Assembly: GCF_000808015.1 (NCBI RefSeq)
Contig: NZ_JWHR01000071.1
Span: forward strand, 1-21,208
Length of the DNA stretch: 21,208 nt
Origin: Terrisporobacter othiniensis
GTDB taxonomy: Bacteria; Bacillota; Clostridia; Peptostreptococcales; Peptostreptococcaceae
Direction of reading: 5' to 3'
In this document: piece after piece, positions 7,153 through 15,080 of the stretch
Numbering within the stretch: the stretch's first letter is position 1
Layout of the letters: each line of letters begins with the position of its first letter
Notes under the pieces: model-generated
The model's database searches: none
Seen by the model: the letters and a program-made list of their open reading frames with translations, nothing else
What the model was told of the DNA's origin: nothing
Program-made: the position numbers and the translations under genes

Positions 7153-7188
7153 ATGGAAAATAAAATGTTTTGTTATCAATGGCGATAA
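7153..7188 (+). pseudogene. N-terminal remnant of a second hcp gene (11 codons)
   Basis: GGAGG (7141-7145) and a 7-nt spacer precede ATG 7153. The reading frame [11 protein letters not shown] then stops at 7188. The first nine residues are identical to those of the intact Hcp encoded at 9600, and the DNA matches through about 7181 except for one synonymous change. After that the hcp similarity ends abruptly. The leader differs from that of the intact gene at many bases, so this is the relic of a diverged paralogue rather than a fresh duplication. Positions 7189-7308 hold no gene that I can recognise, only AT-rich sequence. Confidence 0.8.
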
Positions 7189-7308
7189 TTAATCTAGCAG
7201 TTTTATAAATACAATATTAATTATGAATTAAATCCTAAATTATATTATATTAATAAATCTAGCTATTTCTATATACTTTAATTAGCATTATATTAATTAT
7301 TATTAACT

Positions 7309-7342
7309 AAAAAAGACCTAAGTCTAAGCTTAAGTCTTTTTT
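7309..7342 (-). terminator. Intrinsic terminator of the nupC-like gene (bidirectional)
   Basis: A 14-bp stem with one mismatch (7309-7322 with 7329-7342) is flanked by A-run and T-run. It lies 10 bp after the minus-strand stop codon, and would also stop transcripts coming from the orphan hcp promoter. Confidence 0.85.
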
Positions 7343-7352
7343 ATAAACATAA

Positions 7353-8549
7353 TTAGAATAGTAGTAATAATCCAACTATCATTGCTGATAATGAGCTTAC
7401 TAAAAATCCGCCTATCATTCCTTTAAATGCTATATCTGATATTTCTCCTCTTCTTTTCGGGCAAAATATTGATACACCTGATATACATATACCTATACTC
7501 GATATATTTGCAAATCCTGCTAATGCTATTGCCATAATAATTCCTGTTCTGTAATCAACTGAACCTATTATTTGCCCTAAGTCACCGAAAGCAACAAACT
7601 CATTTAATACCATCTTTGAACCTAATAATTGTCCCGCAGTTAACACATGGTCTGGATTTATTCCCATTAAGTATGCTAAAGGTGCAAATACATAAGATAA
7701 TATTTGTTGTAATGATAATCCTACTATTCCTAAAGCACCATTAACTAATGCAACTAATCCAGTTATAGCTATAAGTGAGGCTCCTATACCAATTGCTAAT
7801 TGTACACCGTTTGAAGCACCTTCAGATATAGCTGACATTATGTTTGTGTGTCCACCTTTTCTGTCCATAACAACATCTTCTATTAATACTTCTTTGTTAG
7901 TTTCTGGTATTAATAATTTAGAAACTATTATACTACTTAATGGAACTAATGCTCCTGCTATTAATAAGTATTCCATTGGTATTCCCATACCAACATATCC
8001 CATTAATACTGACGCAGCCATACTTCCCATACCTGATATTAGTAATAATAGAAGTTCACTTCTAGTCATTGAATGTAAATATCTACTTACAAGTATTGGT
8101 GATTCTGTTTGTGATAAGAACATATTAGCAACGGCAACAAAACTTTCAACTTTACTAGTTCCAAATAATTTTTGTATTGCTCCACCTATTAACTTAACTA
8201 CGAAGTTTATTACTCCTAGATAGTATAATGCTCCAACTAAAGCTGCTGTGAAAACTATATTTGCAAGTACTGATATTGCAAATATGTATCCTGTACTTTC
8301 ATCTGTTAATGAACCAAATACGAAAGACACTCCTTCAAATCCATAATTTAATACATTAGTTACAAAATCTGATACTGCTTTTATTATATTTTGCCCTAAT
8401 GGGAATTTAACTAATAAAAATGCAAGTACAAATTGAACTAATAATGCTTTTGCTATAAGCTTTTTATCAACCTTATCTTTATTTTCAGAGAAAAGATATA
8501 ATCCACCTATAACAACAATAATTCCTATGATGTTTAATAATAATGTCAT
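7353..8549 (-). CDS. nupC: NupC-type concentrative nucleoside transporter
   Basis: This 398-residue membrane protein is of the CNT family, which brings nucleosides into the cell with H+ or Na+. Length and layout match NupC/NupX (about 400 residues): an N-terminal membrane segment pair, the nucleoside-recognition gate region, then the conserved core with SQTESPILVSRYL, GMGSMAASVLMGYVGMG, KMVLNEFVAF and a C-terminal GFANISSIGI. The start at 8549 has AAGGAGAT at good spacing. The gene is divergent from a YeiL-like regulator. In E. coli yeiL is near the NupC paralogue nupX and the pseudouridine genes psuK/psuG. Pseudouridine or another nucleoside is therefore a possible substrate, but no psuK or psuG is present in this window. 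Specificity cannot be read from sequence alone. Confidence 0.9.
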   Translation of the reverse strand: MTLLLNIIGIIVVIGGLYLFSENKDKVDKKLIAKALLVQFVLAFLLVKFPLGQNIIKAVSDFVTNVLNYGFEGVSFVFGSLTDESTGYIFAISVLANIVFTAALVGALYYLGVINFVVKLIGGAIQKLFGTSKVESFVAVANMFLSQTESPILVSRYLHSMTRSELLLLLISGMGSMAASVLMGYVGMGIPMEYLLIAGALVPLSSIIVSKLLIPETNKEVLIEDVVMDRKGGHTNIMSAISEGASNGVQLAIGIGASLIAITGLVALVNGALGIVGLSLQQILSYVFAPLAYLMGINPDHVLTAGQLLGSKMVLNEFVAFGDLGQIIGSVDYRTGIIMAIALAGFANISSIGICISGVSIFCPKRRGEISDIAFKGMIGGFLVSSLSAMIVGLLLLF

Positions 8550-8596
8550 GATAATCTCCTTTACAATAATTTTATAATTTACAATTTGTTATCTTT

Positions 8597-8642
8597 GATA
8601 TAATATCAAATAGAAAAGTCAACATATTATGACATATGTCAT
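8597..8642 (-). promoter_or_regulatory. Intergenic Crp/Fnr-type operator with nupC promoter elements
   Basis: The perfect palindrome ATGACATATGTCAT (8629-8642) lies between nupC and the regulator. On the minus strand TATTAT (8605-8600) begins 30.5 bp from its centre, near the class II activator spacing. A TTGACT (8622-8617) also lies between them. The site could activate nupC and repress the regulator's own gene. Confidence 0.5.
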
Positions 8643-8675
8643 GATTTTGTATGTTTTTTTATCAAGGAGAAAATA

Positions 8676-9353
8676 ATGTTTAGAATAGATGATAATAAAA
8701 AGTTAAATTACTATGTTAATAAATATAAAATAAATGAAATATTTTCAAATAATATGCTTCCTCATATGGAGATACATCATTTCAAGAAAAATGAATATAT
8801 TTGCTTATCTGGAGAAGATGTAAGATATTTATATTTCTTTGTAGAAGGAAAATCAAAAGTATATATTACAACACCTAATGGAAAATCTCTTTTAATAAGA
8901 TTTTACTCACCAGTTCAAATAGTTGGCGAAATAGAAATATTAAACAAAAGTACAATTGAATGTAATATACAAGCAATAAAAGAGTGTACATGTATAGCAA
9001 TCCCAAGAAAAGAAATAGAAGAAAAATGTTTAAAAGATCCAAAATTTTTATACTATATATCTACACATTTGTCATTAAAACTATCAAGCGCATCACTATC
9101 AAGTTCAGTAAATATGCTTTATCCTTTAGAAAATAGATTAGCAAGTTATATACTAGCAACTTATACAAATGAATATAGTAATAGTACAGAAAACCTAACA
9201 CAAATATCAGAATTTTTAGGATCAAGTTATAGACATTTATTAAGGGTATTAAATAAGCTTGAATCAGAAGGTATTATAAAAAGAAATAATAAAAAATTGA
9301 TAATATTAGATAAAGATAGATTAGAGGAGTTAGCAGGAGACTTATATCAATAA
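8676..9353 (+). CDS. yeiL: YeiL-like Crp/Fnr-family transcriptional regulator
   Basis: This 225-residue protein has an N-terminal cyclic-nucleotide-binding-type beta barrel (about 25-115), a dimerisation helix (about 120-150) and a C-terminal winged helix-turn-helix (about 175-205). The segments GEIEIL (84-89), YPLENRLASYIL (149-160) and SSYRHLLRVLNKL (183-195) match E. coli YeiL closely in pattern. The recognition helix carries SYRHLL instead of the R-E-x-x-x-R pattern of CRP and FNR. Cysteines at 96, 104 and 106 (CTC) lie in the barrel where YeiL has C-x-C. The FNR N-terminal cysteine cluster is absent. It is divergent from nupC and 246 bp upstream of hcp in the same direction. The effector is unknown. 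It probably controls nupC and itself, and control of hcp is possible but unproven. Confidence 0.82.
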   Translation: MFRIDDNKKLNYYVNKYKINEIFSNNMLPHMEIHHFKKNEYICLSGEDVRYLYFFVEGKSKVYITTPNGKSLLIRFYSPVQIVGEIEILNKSTIECNIQAIKECTCIAIPRKEIEEKCLKDPKFLYYISTHLSLKLSSASLSSSVNMLYPLENRLASYILATYTNEYSNSTENLTQISEFLGSSYRHLLRVLNKLESEGIIKRNNKKLIILDKDRLEELAGDLYQ

Positions 9354-9518
9354 AATTAGCTAAAGAAAAAATAATTTTATTTTTGTTTTGATATTTTTTT
9401 AGATAAATAATTTCGTATATTCCTATCATTTTGATTCGTAATATGTAACAATTGCTTACTTTATTAGTCATAAACATTTTGGAATAATTTACTAATATTT
9501 TTTATGTTTTTAAAACAG

Positions 9519-9561
9519 TGTAACATATGTTACAGAAATTGTTTCTAGATAGATATATAAT
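9519..9561 (+). promoter_or_regulatory. hcp promoter with Crp/Fnr-family operator centred near -41.5
   Basis: The palindrome TGTAACATATGTTACA (9519-9534) precedes TATAAT (9556-9561) with 29.5 bp from its centre to the -10 box. The predicted transcription start is near 9568, which gives an operator centre at -41.5. No good -35 box is visible, as expected for an activator-dependent promoter. An HcpR- or Fnr-like protein is the likely binder. Confidence 0.72.
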
Positions 9562-9599
9562 GTATACAGAAAATAAACATTATATTGGGAGGAATAATT

Positions 9600-11240
9600 A
9601 TGGAAAATAAAATGTTTTGCTATCAATGTCAAGAAACAGCAGGGTGTACAGGATGTACTAAGTTTGGCGTATGCGGTAAATCACCAGATTTAGCTAAAAT
9701 TCAAGACTTATTAATATATACAACAAAAGGATTATCAGAAGTTACAACTAGACTTAGAGGTGAAGGAAAAGAAGTTAGTGGTGAAGTAAATCACTTAATA
9801 ACTATAAATCTGTTTACTACAATAACTAATGCTAACTTTGATGATACAATATTCTATGATAGAGTAAAAACTACTTTAGATATAAAAGCTGACTTATTAG
9901 CAAAATTAGAAAATAAAGAAAGTCTAAGTAAAGCTGCTTTATGGACTGCTTCTACTAAAGAAGAAATGGATGCAAAAGCTCCAACTGTTGGTGTATTAGC
10001 GACAGAAAATGAAGATGTAAGAAGTTTAAGAGAATTAATAATATATGGAATCAAAGGTTTATCAGCATATATGAAGCATGCAAATGCTTTAGGATATGAT
10101 GATGAAGCTATAAATGCATTTATGCAATCAACATTAGCAAAAACTTTAGACAATACTTTGAGTGCTGATGATTTAGTTGCTTTAACTTTAGAAACAGGTA
10201 AGGTAGGGGTAGATGGAATGGCTTTGCTTGATAGTGCAAATACTGGAACTTATGGACATCCAGAGATAACTAAAGTTAATATAGGAGTAAGAAATAATCC
10301 AGGTATTCTAGTATCAGGACATGATCTAAAAGACTTAGAATTATTATTACAACAAACAGAGGGAACTGGTGTGGACGTTTATACTCACTCTGAAATGTTA
10401 CCAGCTCACTATTATCCAGCATTCAAAAAATATTCTCATTTTGCAGGAAACTACGGAAATGCTTGGTGGAAACAAAAAGAAGAATTTGAATCTTTCAATG
10501 GACCAATATTAATGACTACAAACTGTATAGTACCACCAAAAGATAGTTACAAAGATAGAATATTCACTACTGGTGCAGCAGGATTTGTAGGAGTTAAACA
10601 TATAAAAGGAGAAAGTGAAGACAATAAAGATTTCTCTCAAATAATAGAACTTGCAAAAACTTGTGAACCACCAACTGAAATAGAAACTGGTGAAATAGTA
10701 GGAGGGTTTGCTCATAATCAAGTATTTGCTTTAGCTGATGCTGTAGTAGATGCAGTTAAATCAGGAGCAATCAAGAAATTCTTCGTAATGGCAGGATGTG
10801 ACGGAAGAGCTAAATCAAGAAATTACTATACTGAATTTGCTGAGGCACTACCAAAAGATACAGTAATATTAACAGCAGGTTGTGCAAAATACAAATACAA
10901 CAAATTAAACCTTGGAGATATAAATGGAATACCAAGAGTTTTAGATGCAGGACAATGTAATGACTCTTACTCATTAGCTTTAATAGCATTAAAATTAAAA
11001 GAAGTATTTGAATTACAAGATATAAACGAATTACCTATAGCTTTCAATATAGCTTGGTATGAGCAAAAAGCTGTAATAGTATTATTATCATTACTATACT
11101 TAGGAGTAAAAAACATACACCTAGGACCAACACTTCCAGCTTTCTTATCACCAAATGTGGCTAAAGTTCTGGTTGAAAACTTTGGAATAGGCGGAATAAC
11201 AAACGTAGAAGACGATATAAAAATGTTCATGGAACAATAA
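9600..11240 (+). CDS. hcp: Hydroxylamine reductase / hybrid-cluster protein
   Basis: This 546-residue protein is full length for Hcp, the cytosolic iron-sulfur enzyme with a hybrid 4Fe-2S-2O cluster that handles hydroxylamine and nitric oxide during nitrosative stress. The N-terminal C7-x2-C10-x8-C19-x5-C25 is the anaerobe-type motif for the cubane cluster, with an extra C16. The hybrid-cluster ligand regions are all present in order: a histidine in SGHDLKD, a glutamate in THSEML, then cysteines in [22 protein letters not shown] and AGQCNDS, and the E/K pair in WYEQKAV. I chose ATG 9600, with GGGAGG 7 nt before it, over the TTG 15 nt upstream. The gene is monocistronic with its own terminator. 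Its operator suggests Crp/Fnr-family activation. No ferredoxin-like hcr or frdX gene adjoins it. Confidence 0.97.
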   Translation: MENKMFCYQCQETAGCTGCTKFGVCGKSPDLAKIQDLLIYTTKGLSEVTTRLRGEGKEVSGEVNHLITINLFTTITNANFDDTIFYDRVKTTLDIKADLLAKLENKESLSKAALWTASTKEEMDAKAPTVGVLATENEDVRSLRELIIYGIKGLSAYMKHANALGYDDEAINAFMQSTLAKTLDNTLSADDLVALTLETGKVGVDGMALLDSANTGTYGHPEITKVNIGVRNNPGILVSGHDLKDLELLLQQTEGTGVDVYTHSEMLPAHYYPAFKKYSHFAGNYGNAWWKQKEEFESFNGPILMTTNCIVPPKDSYKDRIFTTGAAGFVGVKHIKGESEDNKDFSQIIELAKTCEPPTEIETGEIVGGFAHNQVFALADAVVDAVKSGAIKKFFVMAGCDGRAKSRNYYTEFAEALPKDTVILTAGCAKYKYNKLNLGDINGIPRVLDAGQCNDSYSLALIALKLKEVFELQDINELPIAFNIAWYEQKAVIVLLSLLYLGVKNIHLGPTLPAFLSPNVAKVLVENFGIGGITNVEDDIKMFMEQ

Positions 11241-11250
11241 TAATATAATT

Positions 11251-11296
11251 AAAATCCCCATTCAAACTAGTCAAAGTTTGGGTGGGGATTTTTTAG
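11251..11296 (+). terminator. Intrinsic terminator of hcp
   Basis: A long stem (11251-11268 with 11275-11292, two imperfect pairs, GC-rich CCCC/GGGG core) is followed by a T-run. Confidence 0.92.
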
Positions 11297-11307
11297 TATT
11301 GGATTGA

Positions 11308-11346
11308 GTAAAAATAACCACCTCTAGAAATCTAAAGGTGGTTATT
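11308..11346 (-). terminator. Intrinsic terminator of the PTS EIIB-C-D operon
   Basis: A perfect 11-bp stem AATAACCACCT (11313-11323) with AGGTGGTTATT (11336-11346) is followed on the minus strand by a T-run. It lies 35 bp beyond the EIID stop codon. Confidence 0.88.
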
Positions 11347-11381
11347 ATAGATAAAATATTTTTAATTTACATTAACAATTT

Positions 11382-12227
11382 TTAAACTAACCACATTGTA
11401 AATCCAAATATCTGTCCTATACCTGCTCCAACTATACCTATTACTAATAATAAAGCTATACAAGTAACTGGTTTCCAGTTTTTCTTCTTAAGTAATACGA
11501 ATAGCATTAAAGTTAAGCCTAAAGGAATTATATTAGGTAAAATACCATCTAAGATATTTTGGATAACTATAGGAGATTCACCGTTAGGTATTTCTATAGC
11601 TAATTTAGTTGCACCGTAGTTAGAAGTTAAAGCACCAACTATGAATACACCTAATAAAGAAGCAGAACGAGTGAACTCTTTAGCATTCTTAGTTAATATA
11701 TCTATAGCCTTAGAACCTAAGTTATAAGACCAGTACATCAACCAATATCTTAATCCAAACTGAACAATATTGAATATCAATAAGAATAAGATTGGACCAA
11801 GTAAAGATCCACCAATAGCCATATTAGCAGTTATACCAGCAGTTATTGGAACCAATGTGAACCAGAATATAGCATCACCTATACCACCTAAAGGTCCCAT
11901 GGCAGCAACACGGACAGCTCTAATAGTTTGAGTATCTGCCTTTTGTTGCTCTAAAGAAAGTATTATACCCATAACGAAAGTTACTAAGAATGGATGAGTA
12001 TTAAAGAAATCAAGGTTATGTTTCATAGACTTAGATAAGTCTTCTTTATTAGTATGGATTTTTTCTAATCCAGGTAATATACCATATAACCATCCAGCAG
12101 CTTGCATTCTTTCATAGTTGAATGAAGCTTGTAGGAATAGTGAACGCCAAACCATTTTATTTAAAGTTTTTTTGTCAAGGTCTTTGGCTGGAGTTAAATC
12201 ATTATATTGAGTTGAATTAAATTCCAT
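11382..12227 (-). CDS. agaD: PTS system mannose/fructose/sorbose/N-acetylgalactosamine-family EIID
   Basis: This is the membrane subunit of a mannose-family phosphotransferase transporter (281 residues from this start). It forms the channel together with EIIC. Family features are an N-terminal SLFLQASFNYERMQAAGW segment, the conserved AAMGPLGGIGDAIFWFTLVP motif, and several C-terminal membrane segments (for example VIGIVGAGIGQIFGF). Three in-frame ATGs follow the ribosome binding site GGAGGAG. The one at 12236 abuts it and 12233 is 3 nt away, whereas 12227 has a 9-nt spacing and is preferred. The gene overlaps the EIIC end by 11 nt and is the last of the operon. Sugar preference is inferred from nearby agaS and nagA, so the symbol is tentative. 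Confidence 0.9.
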   Translation of the reverse strand: MEFNSTQYNDLTPAKDLDKKTLNKMVWRSLFLQASFNYERMQAAGWLYGILPGLEKIHTNKEDLSKSMKHNLDFFNTHPFLVTFVMGIILSLEQQKADTQTIRAVRVAAMGPLGGIGDAIFWFTLVPITAGITANMAIGGSLLGPILFLLIFNIVQFGLRYWLMYWSYNLGSKAIDILTKNAKEFTRSASLLGVFIVGALTSNYGATKLAIEIPNGESPIVIQNILDGILPNIIPLGLTLMLFVLLKKKNWKPVTCIALLLVIGIVGAGIGQIFGFTMWLV

Positions 12228-13032
12228 CTTCATCATCTCCTCCCCCTACTGGTGCATATGCAGTAGCAGTTTTCATTTTTACGTTATTTTGGAAGTCGTA
12301 AACAGCAACAGCTATTCCTATGAATGCTATTATTAATAGAGCTGAACCACTTAAACTTTCTACACTACCTACTATTGTAGCTAAAGCAAAACCAGCAAAG
12401 TAAATTCCCCAAAGTTCTTTAGATAACATTATACGAAGAAGTATTGCAAAACCTACATAACGCATCATTCCACCAGCAGCACTAAGTCCATTCATGAACC
12501 AAGCAAATTGCTCAGATAAAGCAGTTAATGTAGCACCAGCAGCACTACCACCTATTAATCCTATAACAACTATTACTGCAAATGATAATCCTAAAGCTCC
12601 CATTGCTAAGAAGTTAAGCTTAACGATACCGCTTGGATTAGCTTCATCAGCATATTTGTCAGCCTTAGACATTAATGGAGCCATTATTGTAAATACGAAA
12701 GTAACAAAGTATTGTCCGATTAATGCAAATGGAACTGCTAAACCAACAGCAGCAGCAGGTTCCAATTTAGAAGATACGGCAAATACTACCGCCATAATTC
12801 CACCTATAACTGCGTTTGGAGGTTGTGCTCCTCCTACTGGCATGTTACCAATTGTCATTAATTGATAAGTACCACCTACAACAAGTCCTGTTTGTAAATC
12901 ACCAAGTATAGCACCAATAACAGCACCAGATACGATTGGTTGGTATAATGACTCTAAGAAACTAAATTGGTCGATACCAGCAATGAATGCAAATATAGCA
13001 ACCAATAGAATCTGAATAATATTAAAATCCAT
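12217..13032 (-). CDS. agaC: PTS system mannose/fructose/sorbose/N-acetylgalactosamine-family EIIC
   Basis: This 271-residue polytopic membrane protein holds the sugar translocation path with EIID. Typical EIIC elements are AGIDQF near residue 19, the QPIVSGAVIGAILGDLQTGL segment and GGTYQLMTIGNMPVGGAQPPN in the N-terminal third. At least six further hydrophobic stretches follow. The charged tail ends DDEDGI. I start at ATG 13032, with AAAGGGGA 8 nt upstream, and not at the TTG two codons before. It sits 21 bp after EIIB and overlaps EIID. It belongs to the same transcription unit as its partners. Confidence 0.93.
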   Translation of the reverse strand: MDFNIIQILLVAIFAFIAGIDQFSFLESLYQPIVSGAVIGAILGDLQTGLVVGGTYQLMTIGNMPVGGAQPPNAVIGGIMAVVFAVSSKLEPAAAVGLAVPFALIGQYFVTFVFTIMAPLMSKADKYADEANPSGIVKLNFLAMGALGLSFAVIVVIGLIGGSAAGATLTALSEQFAWFMNGLSAAGGMMRYVGFAILLRIMLSKELWGIYFAGFALATIVGSVESLSGSALLIIAFIGIAVAVYDFQNNVKMKTATAYAPVGGGDDEDGI

Positions 13033-13053
13033 GTTCAAAATCCCCTTTCGTGA

Positions 13054-13530
13054 TTATTTAAAAAGTTTTTCTAGATTTTCAGCACCTTCTGTAGGAACTC
13101 TTCTTATTTCAAGTTCTACACCAAGTTCTCTTAGTTTTCTGAATGCTTCGACATCCTTATCATCTACAGCTACAGATCCAACGACTTGACGTTTACCTTC
13201 AGCCATATGCATGTTTCCAATATTAACTTTCTTTATTGGAACTCCCCCCTCAACAAGCTTTAAAACATCTGTAGGATTTTCACAAACGATGAATATAAAC
13301 TGTTTAGCACTAGCTTTGTGTATAGTACTAATAGTTTTTTCAAGTGTCCAGTAACGTGTAGAAGCGTAACTTGGAGCAGCCATGTCCATTAGACCTTGTC
13401 TAAGCTTATCACCTGCTACATTATCATTTGCAACTAGAATTAAGTTAGCACCAATAGATCCACACCATTGAGTAGCAACTTGACCATGAATTAATCTGTT
13501 ATCAATCCTTGTTAAAACAATGTTTGGCAT
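13054..13530 (-). CDS. agaB: PTS system mannose/fructose/sorbose/N-acetylgalactosamine-family EIIB
   Basis: This 158-residue cytosolic phosphocarrier passes phosphate from EIIA to the incoming sugar. The active-site histidine is H15 within RIDNRLIHGQV, the hallmark of mannose-family EIIB. The length is standard (about 155-165), and no EIIA domain is fused to it. AAGGAGGG precedes ATG 13530 at good spacing. It is the first gene of the EIIB-EIIC-EIID operon and divergent from the AraC gene. The EIIA partner is encoded about 2 kb away at 15402-15833. Confidence 0.95.
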   Translation of the reverse strand: MPNIVLTRIDNRLIHGQVATQWCGSIGANLILVANDNVAGDKLRQGLMDMAAPSYASTRYWTLEKTISTIHKASAKQFIFIVCENPTDVLKLVEGGVPIKKVNIGNMHMAEGKRQVVGSVAVDDKDVEAFRKLRELGVELEIRRVPTEGAENLEKLFK

Positions 13531-13717
13531 AGTATTCCCTCCTTATAATTTATTGATAATGTTTTAAAAGAAATTAATTATTTAATATAATTATAGAGTG
13601 TATATAATTTACAATCTTTAGAAATTTTGGTTTTCTATTTGTATTTTTTAACAAAACGTTTTCCGAAAGTTAAAAATTAAACAAATATAGTATGAAAGGG
13701 AAGTATAAATTATTATG

Positions 13718-13751
13718 CGTTTGAAACTGACAATCGTTTGAAATTGACAAT
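13718..13751 (+). repeat. Two abutting 17-bp direct repeats (likely AraC-protein operator)
   Basis: CGTTTGAAACTGACAAT (13718-13734) and CGTTTGAAATTGACAAT (13735-13751) differ by one base and follow each other without a gap. Tandem half-sites of 17 bp are a usual target form for AraC-family dimers. The second copy contains the -35 box of the regulator's own promoter. Confidence 0.75.
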
Positions 13752-13771
13752 GACCTGAAATATAGTAGAAT
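13744..13771 (+). promoter_or_regulatory. Sigma-A promoter of the AraC-family gene
   Basis: A consensus TTGACA (13744-13749) and TAGAAT (13766-13771) are 16 bp apart. The transcript would begin near 13778, about 80 nt before the start codon. The -35 lies inside the second operator repeat, which suggests autoregulation. Confidence 0.65.
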
Positions 13772-13857
13772 ATAACTATAAATAATTTTTAATGTTAAAA
13801 TAAGTAAAGGTTAATATATGTAAGTTGAGGGAAACTTTATAGGGGGGAGTGACTGAA

Positions 13858-15024
13858 GTGAATAATAAAACAACTAGCTCTCAGTTTGGTAAATATGGAT
13901 CAGTTTATGAAGAGTTTAAAGAAGTAGATAGGGAAAATTTAATATCTAGAAAGATTGTTACTAGTGACACTGTAATATCAAGTCTATATAATTTTTTAGA
14001 ACCTGTGTATATTGAACTCGTAGAAGGAATGGCATATATATTGATAAGTGATAGTAAGAATGGTGAGTTTAAATTATTTGGAATACATAGAAATTTAGAG
14101 ATTAAACCAAATATGTATTTTAATATAATTCCAATGGTTGATAATGTAACATTTAATTTAATAATTCCTAAAAACTATAATTTAAAATTAGAATTTTTAG
14201 ATTCACCATATGTATATAACAAAATACAATCTACTATAAACATACCTGAAATAATAGCATGCTATTATAGTATAAAAAGTCCAAACTACAAATTTAAAGG
14301 GGAAAGTCATAATGTATATGAGTTAACATTTGTTGATAATGGTAATTTAGATACAACTGTTGATGGCGTGGAATATAGTTTAGAACCATATGACCTAATT
14401 ATTTATGGAAAGAATAAATTTCATACTCAACAGGTAAATAGTGACTCATCTTGTTCTTATTTAACTATAATATTTGAGATGGAGTGTGAAAATGATAATC
14501 TCATTTGTAATAGAGTTTTCCATTGTAGAAAAGAGCTATATAAAGTGTTGAAGAACTTTTCGAAAAATTTATCTTGTGATATACCATATTCAAAGAATCT
14601 AGTTTTAAGCAATTTGCATGAGATAATTATTCGGTTATTCCAATATGATTATTTAGATTCAGAGGAAAATAAGTTACCTAAAGAGTCATATCAATACTTT
14701 CAAAATCAGTTATTAGAAAATATACTATCTTATATAGATAATATGGTTTGTGAACCTATTACAATAGAAGATATTTGCAATAAATTTGCTATATCTAGAT
14801 CTTCATTGCAAACATTATTTAAGAACAATTTAAATACAACGCCTAAAAAATATGTAAGTGAATTAAAATTAGCTAAAAGTAAACTTTTAATAAAAGAAAA
14901 TAAATATACAATTAGTGAAATTGCATTTATGCTAGGTTTTAGTTCCATACATTACTTTTCGAGGGCATTTACACAACATTTTGATATAAGCCCTAGTGAA
15001 TACTCTCAAACGGTTTTTAAATAA
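13858..15024 (+). CDS. AraC/XylS-family transcriptional regulator
   Basis: This 388-residue DNA-binding regulator has a C-terminal double helix-turn-helix of about 95 residues. The first HTH is in ITIEDICNKFAISRSSLQ. The second is in YTISEIAFMLGFSSIHYFSR, closed by the FDISPSEYSQ signature. A cupin-like sugar-sensing segment precedes it (about residues 150-215, with ELTFVDNGNLDTTVDG and the YDLIIYGKNKFH turn). The extra N-terminal about 120 residues are not recognised, and make it longer than the usual 280-300. The GTG at 13849 abuts GGGGGGAG, so the second GTG (13858, 9-nt spacing) is preferred. It is transcribed away from EIIB and toward yajC/EIIA, and is probably the activator of the PTS and sugar genes, responding to an amino sugar or its phosphate. 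Confidence 0.9.
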   Translation: MNNKTTSSQFGKYGSVYEEFKEVDRENLISRKIVTSDTVISSLYNFLEPVYIELVEGMAYILISDSKNGEFKLFGIHRNLEIKPNMYFNIIPMVDNVTFNLIIPKNYNLKLEFLDSPYVYNKIQSTINIPEIIACYYSIKSPNYKFKGESHNVYELTFVDNGNLDTTVDGVEYSLEPYDLIIYGKNKFHTQQVNSDSSCSYLTIIFEMECENDNLICNRVFHCRKELYKVLKNFSKNLSCDIPYSKNLVLSNLHEIIIRLFQYDYLDSEENKLPKESYQYFQNQLLENILSYIDNMVCEPITIEDICNKFAISRSSLQTLFKNNLNTTPKKYVSELKLAKSKLLIKENKYTISEIAFMLGFSSIHYFSRAFTQHFDISPSEYSQTVFK

Positions 15025-15040
15025 TAATAGATATTTATAT

Positions 15041-15080
15041 AAAGCACCTAAATAATTAAAAATTTAGGTGCTTTATTATT
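15041..15080. terminator. Bidirectional terminator between the AraC gene and yajC-like gene
   Basis: A perfect 13-bp stem AAAGCACCTAAAT (15041-15053) with its complement (15062-15074) has T-rich flanks on both strands, and separates convergent genes. Confidence 0.85.

Larger units (their letters stand above)
13531..13857. promoter_or_regulatory. Divergent control region between EIIB and the AraC gene
   Basis: This 327-bp intergenic region contains a plausible -10 (TATAAT on the minus strand, 13595-13590) for the PTS operon without a clear -35. It also has a small palindrome AAAACGTTTT near 13653-13662, the tandem operator repeats at 13718-13751, and the AraC-gene promoter at 13744-13771. No ORF or RNA gene is evident. 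Confidence 0.6.

Noticed and set aside
8676..9353. Naming the regulator HcpR because it precedes hcp
   Set aside because: The dimer-helix and recognition-helix segments follow the YeiL pattern, and it is divergent from nupC as in YeiL loci. Control of hcp by it remains only a possibility.
9360..9385. Terminator after the YeiL-like gene
   Set aside because: Only an A/T-only weak stem is visible, so I could not support a terminator there. Read-through toward hcp is possible.
12494..12865. Plus-strand 123-residue ORF inside EIIC
   Set aside because: Its proline- and threonine-rich composition is what the reverse strand of a glycine/alanine-rich membrane protein gives. The minus-strand EIIC is certain.
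13651..13664. CcpA cre-like site ACAAAACGTTTTCC upstream of EIIB
   Set aside because: The palindromic core AAAACGTTTT is attractive, but both outer positions differ from the cre consensus and it lies far from the presumed -10. It is kept only as a note.
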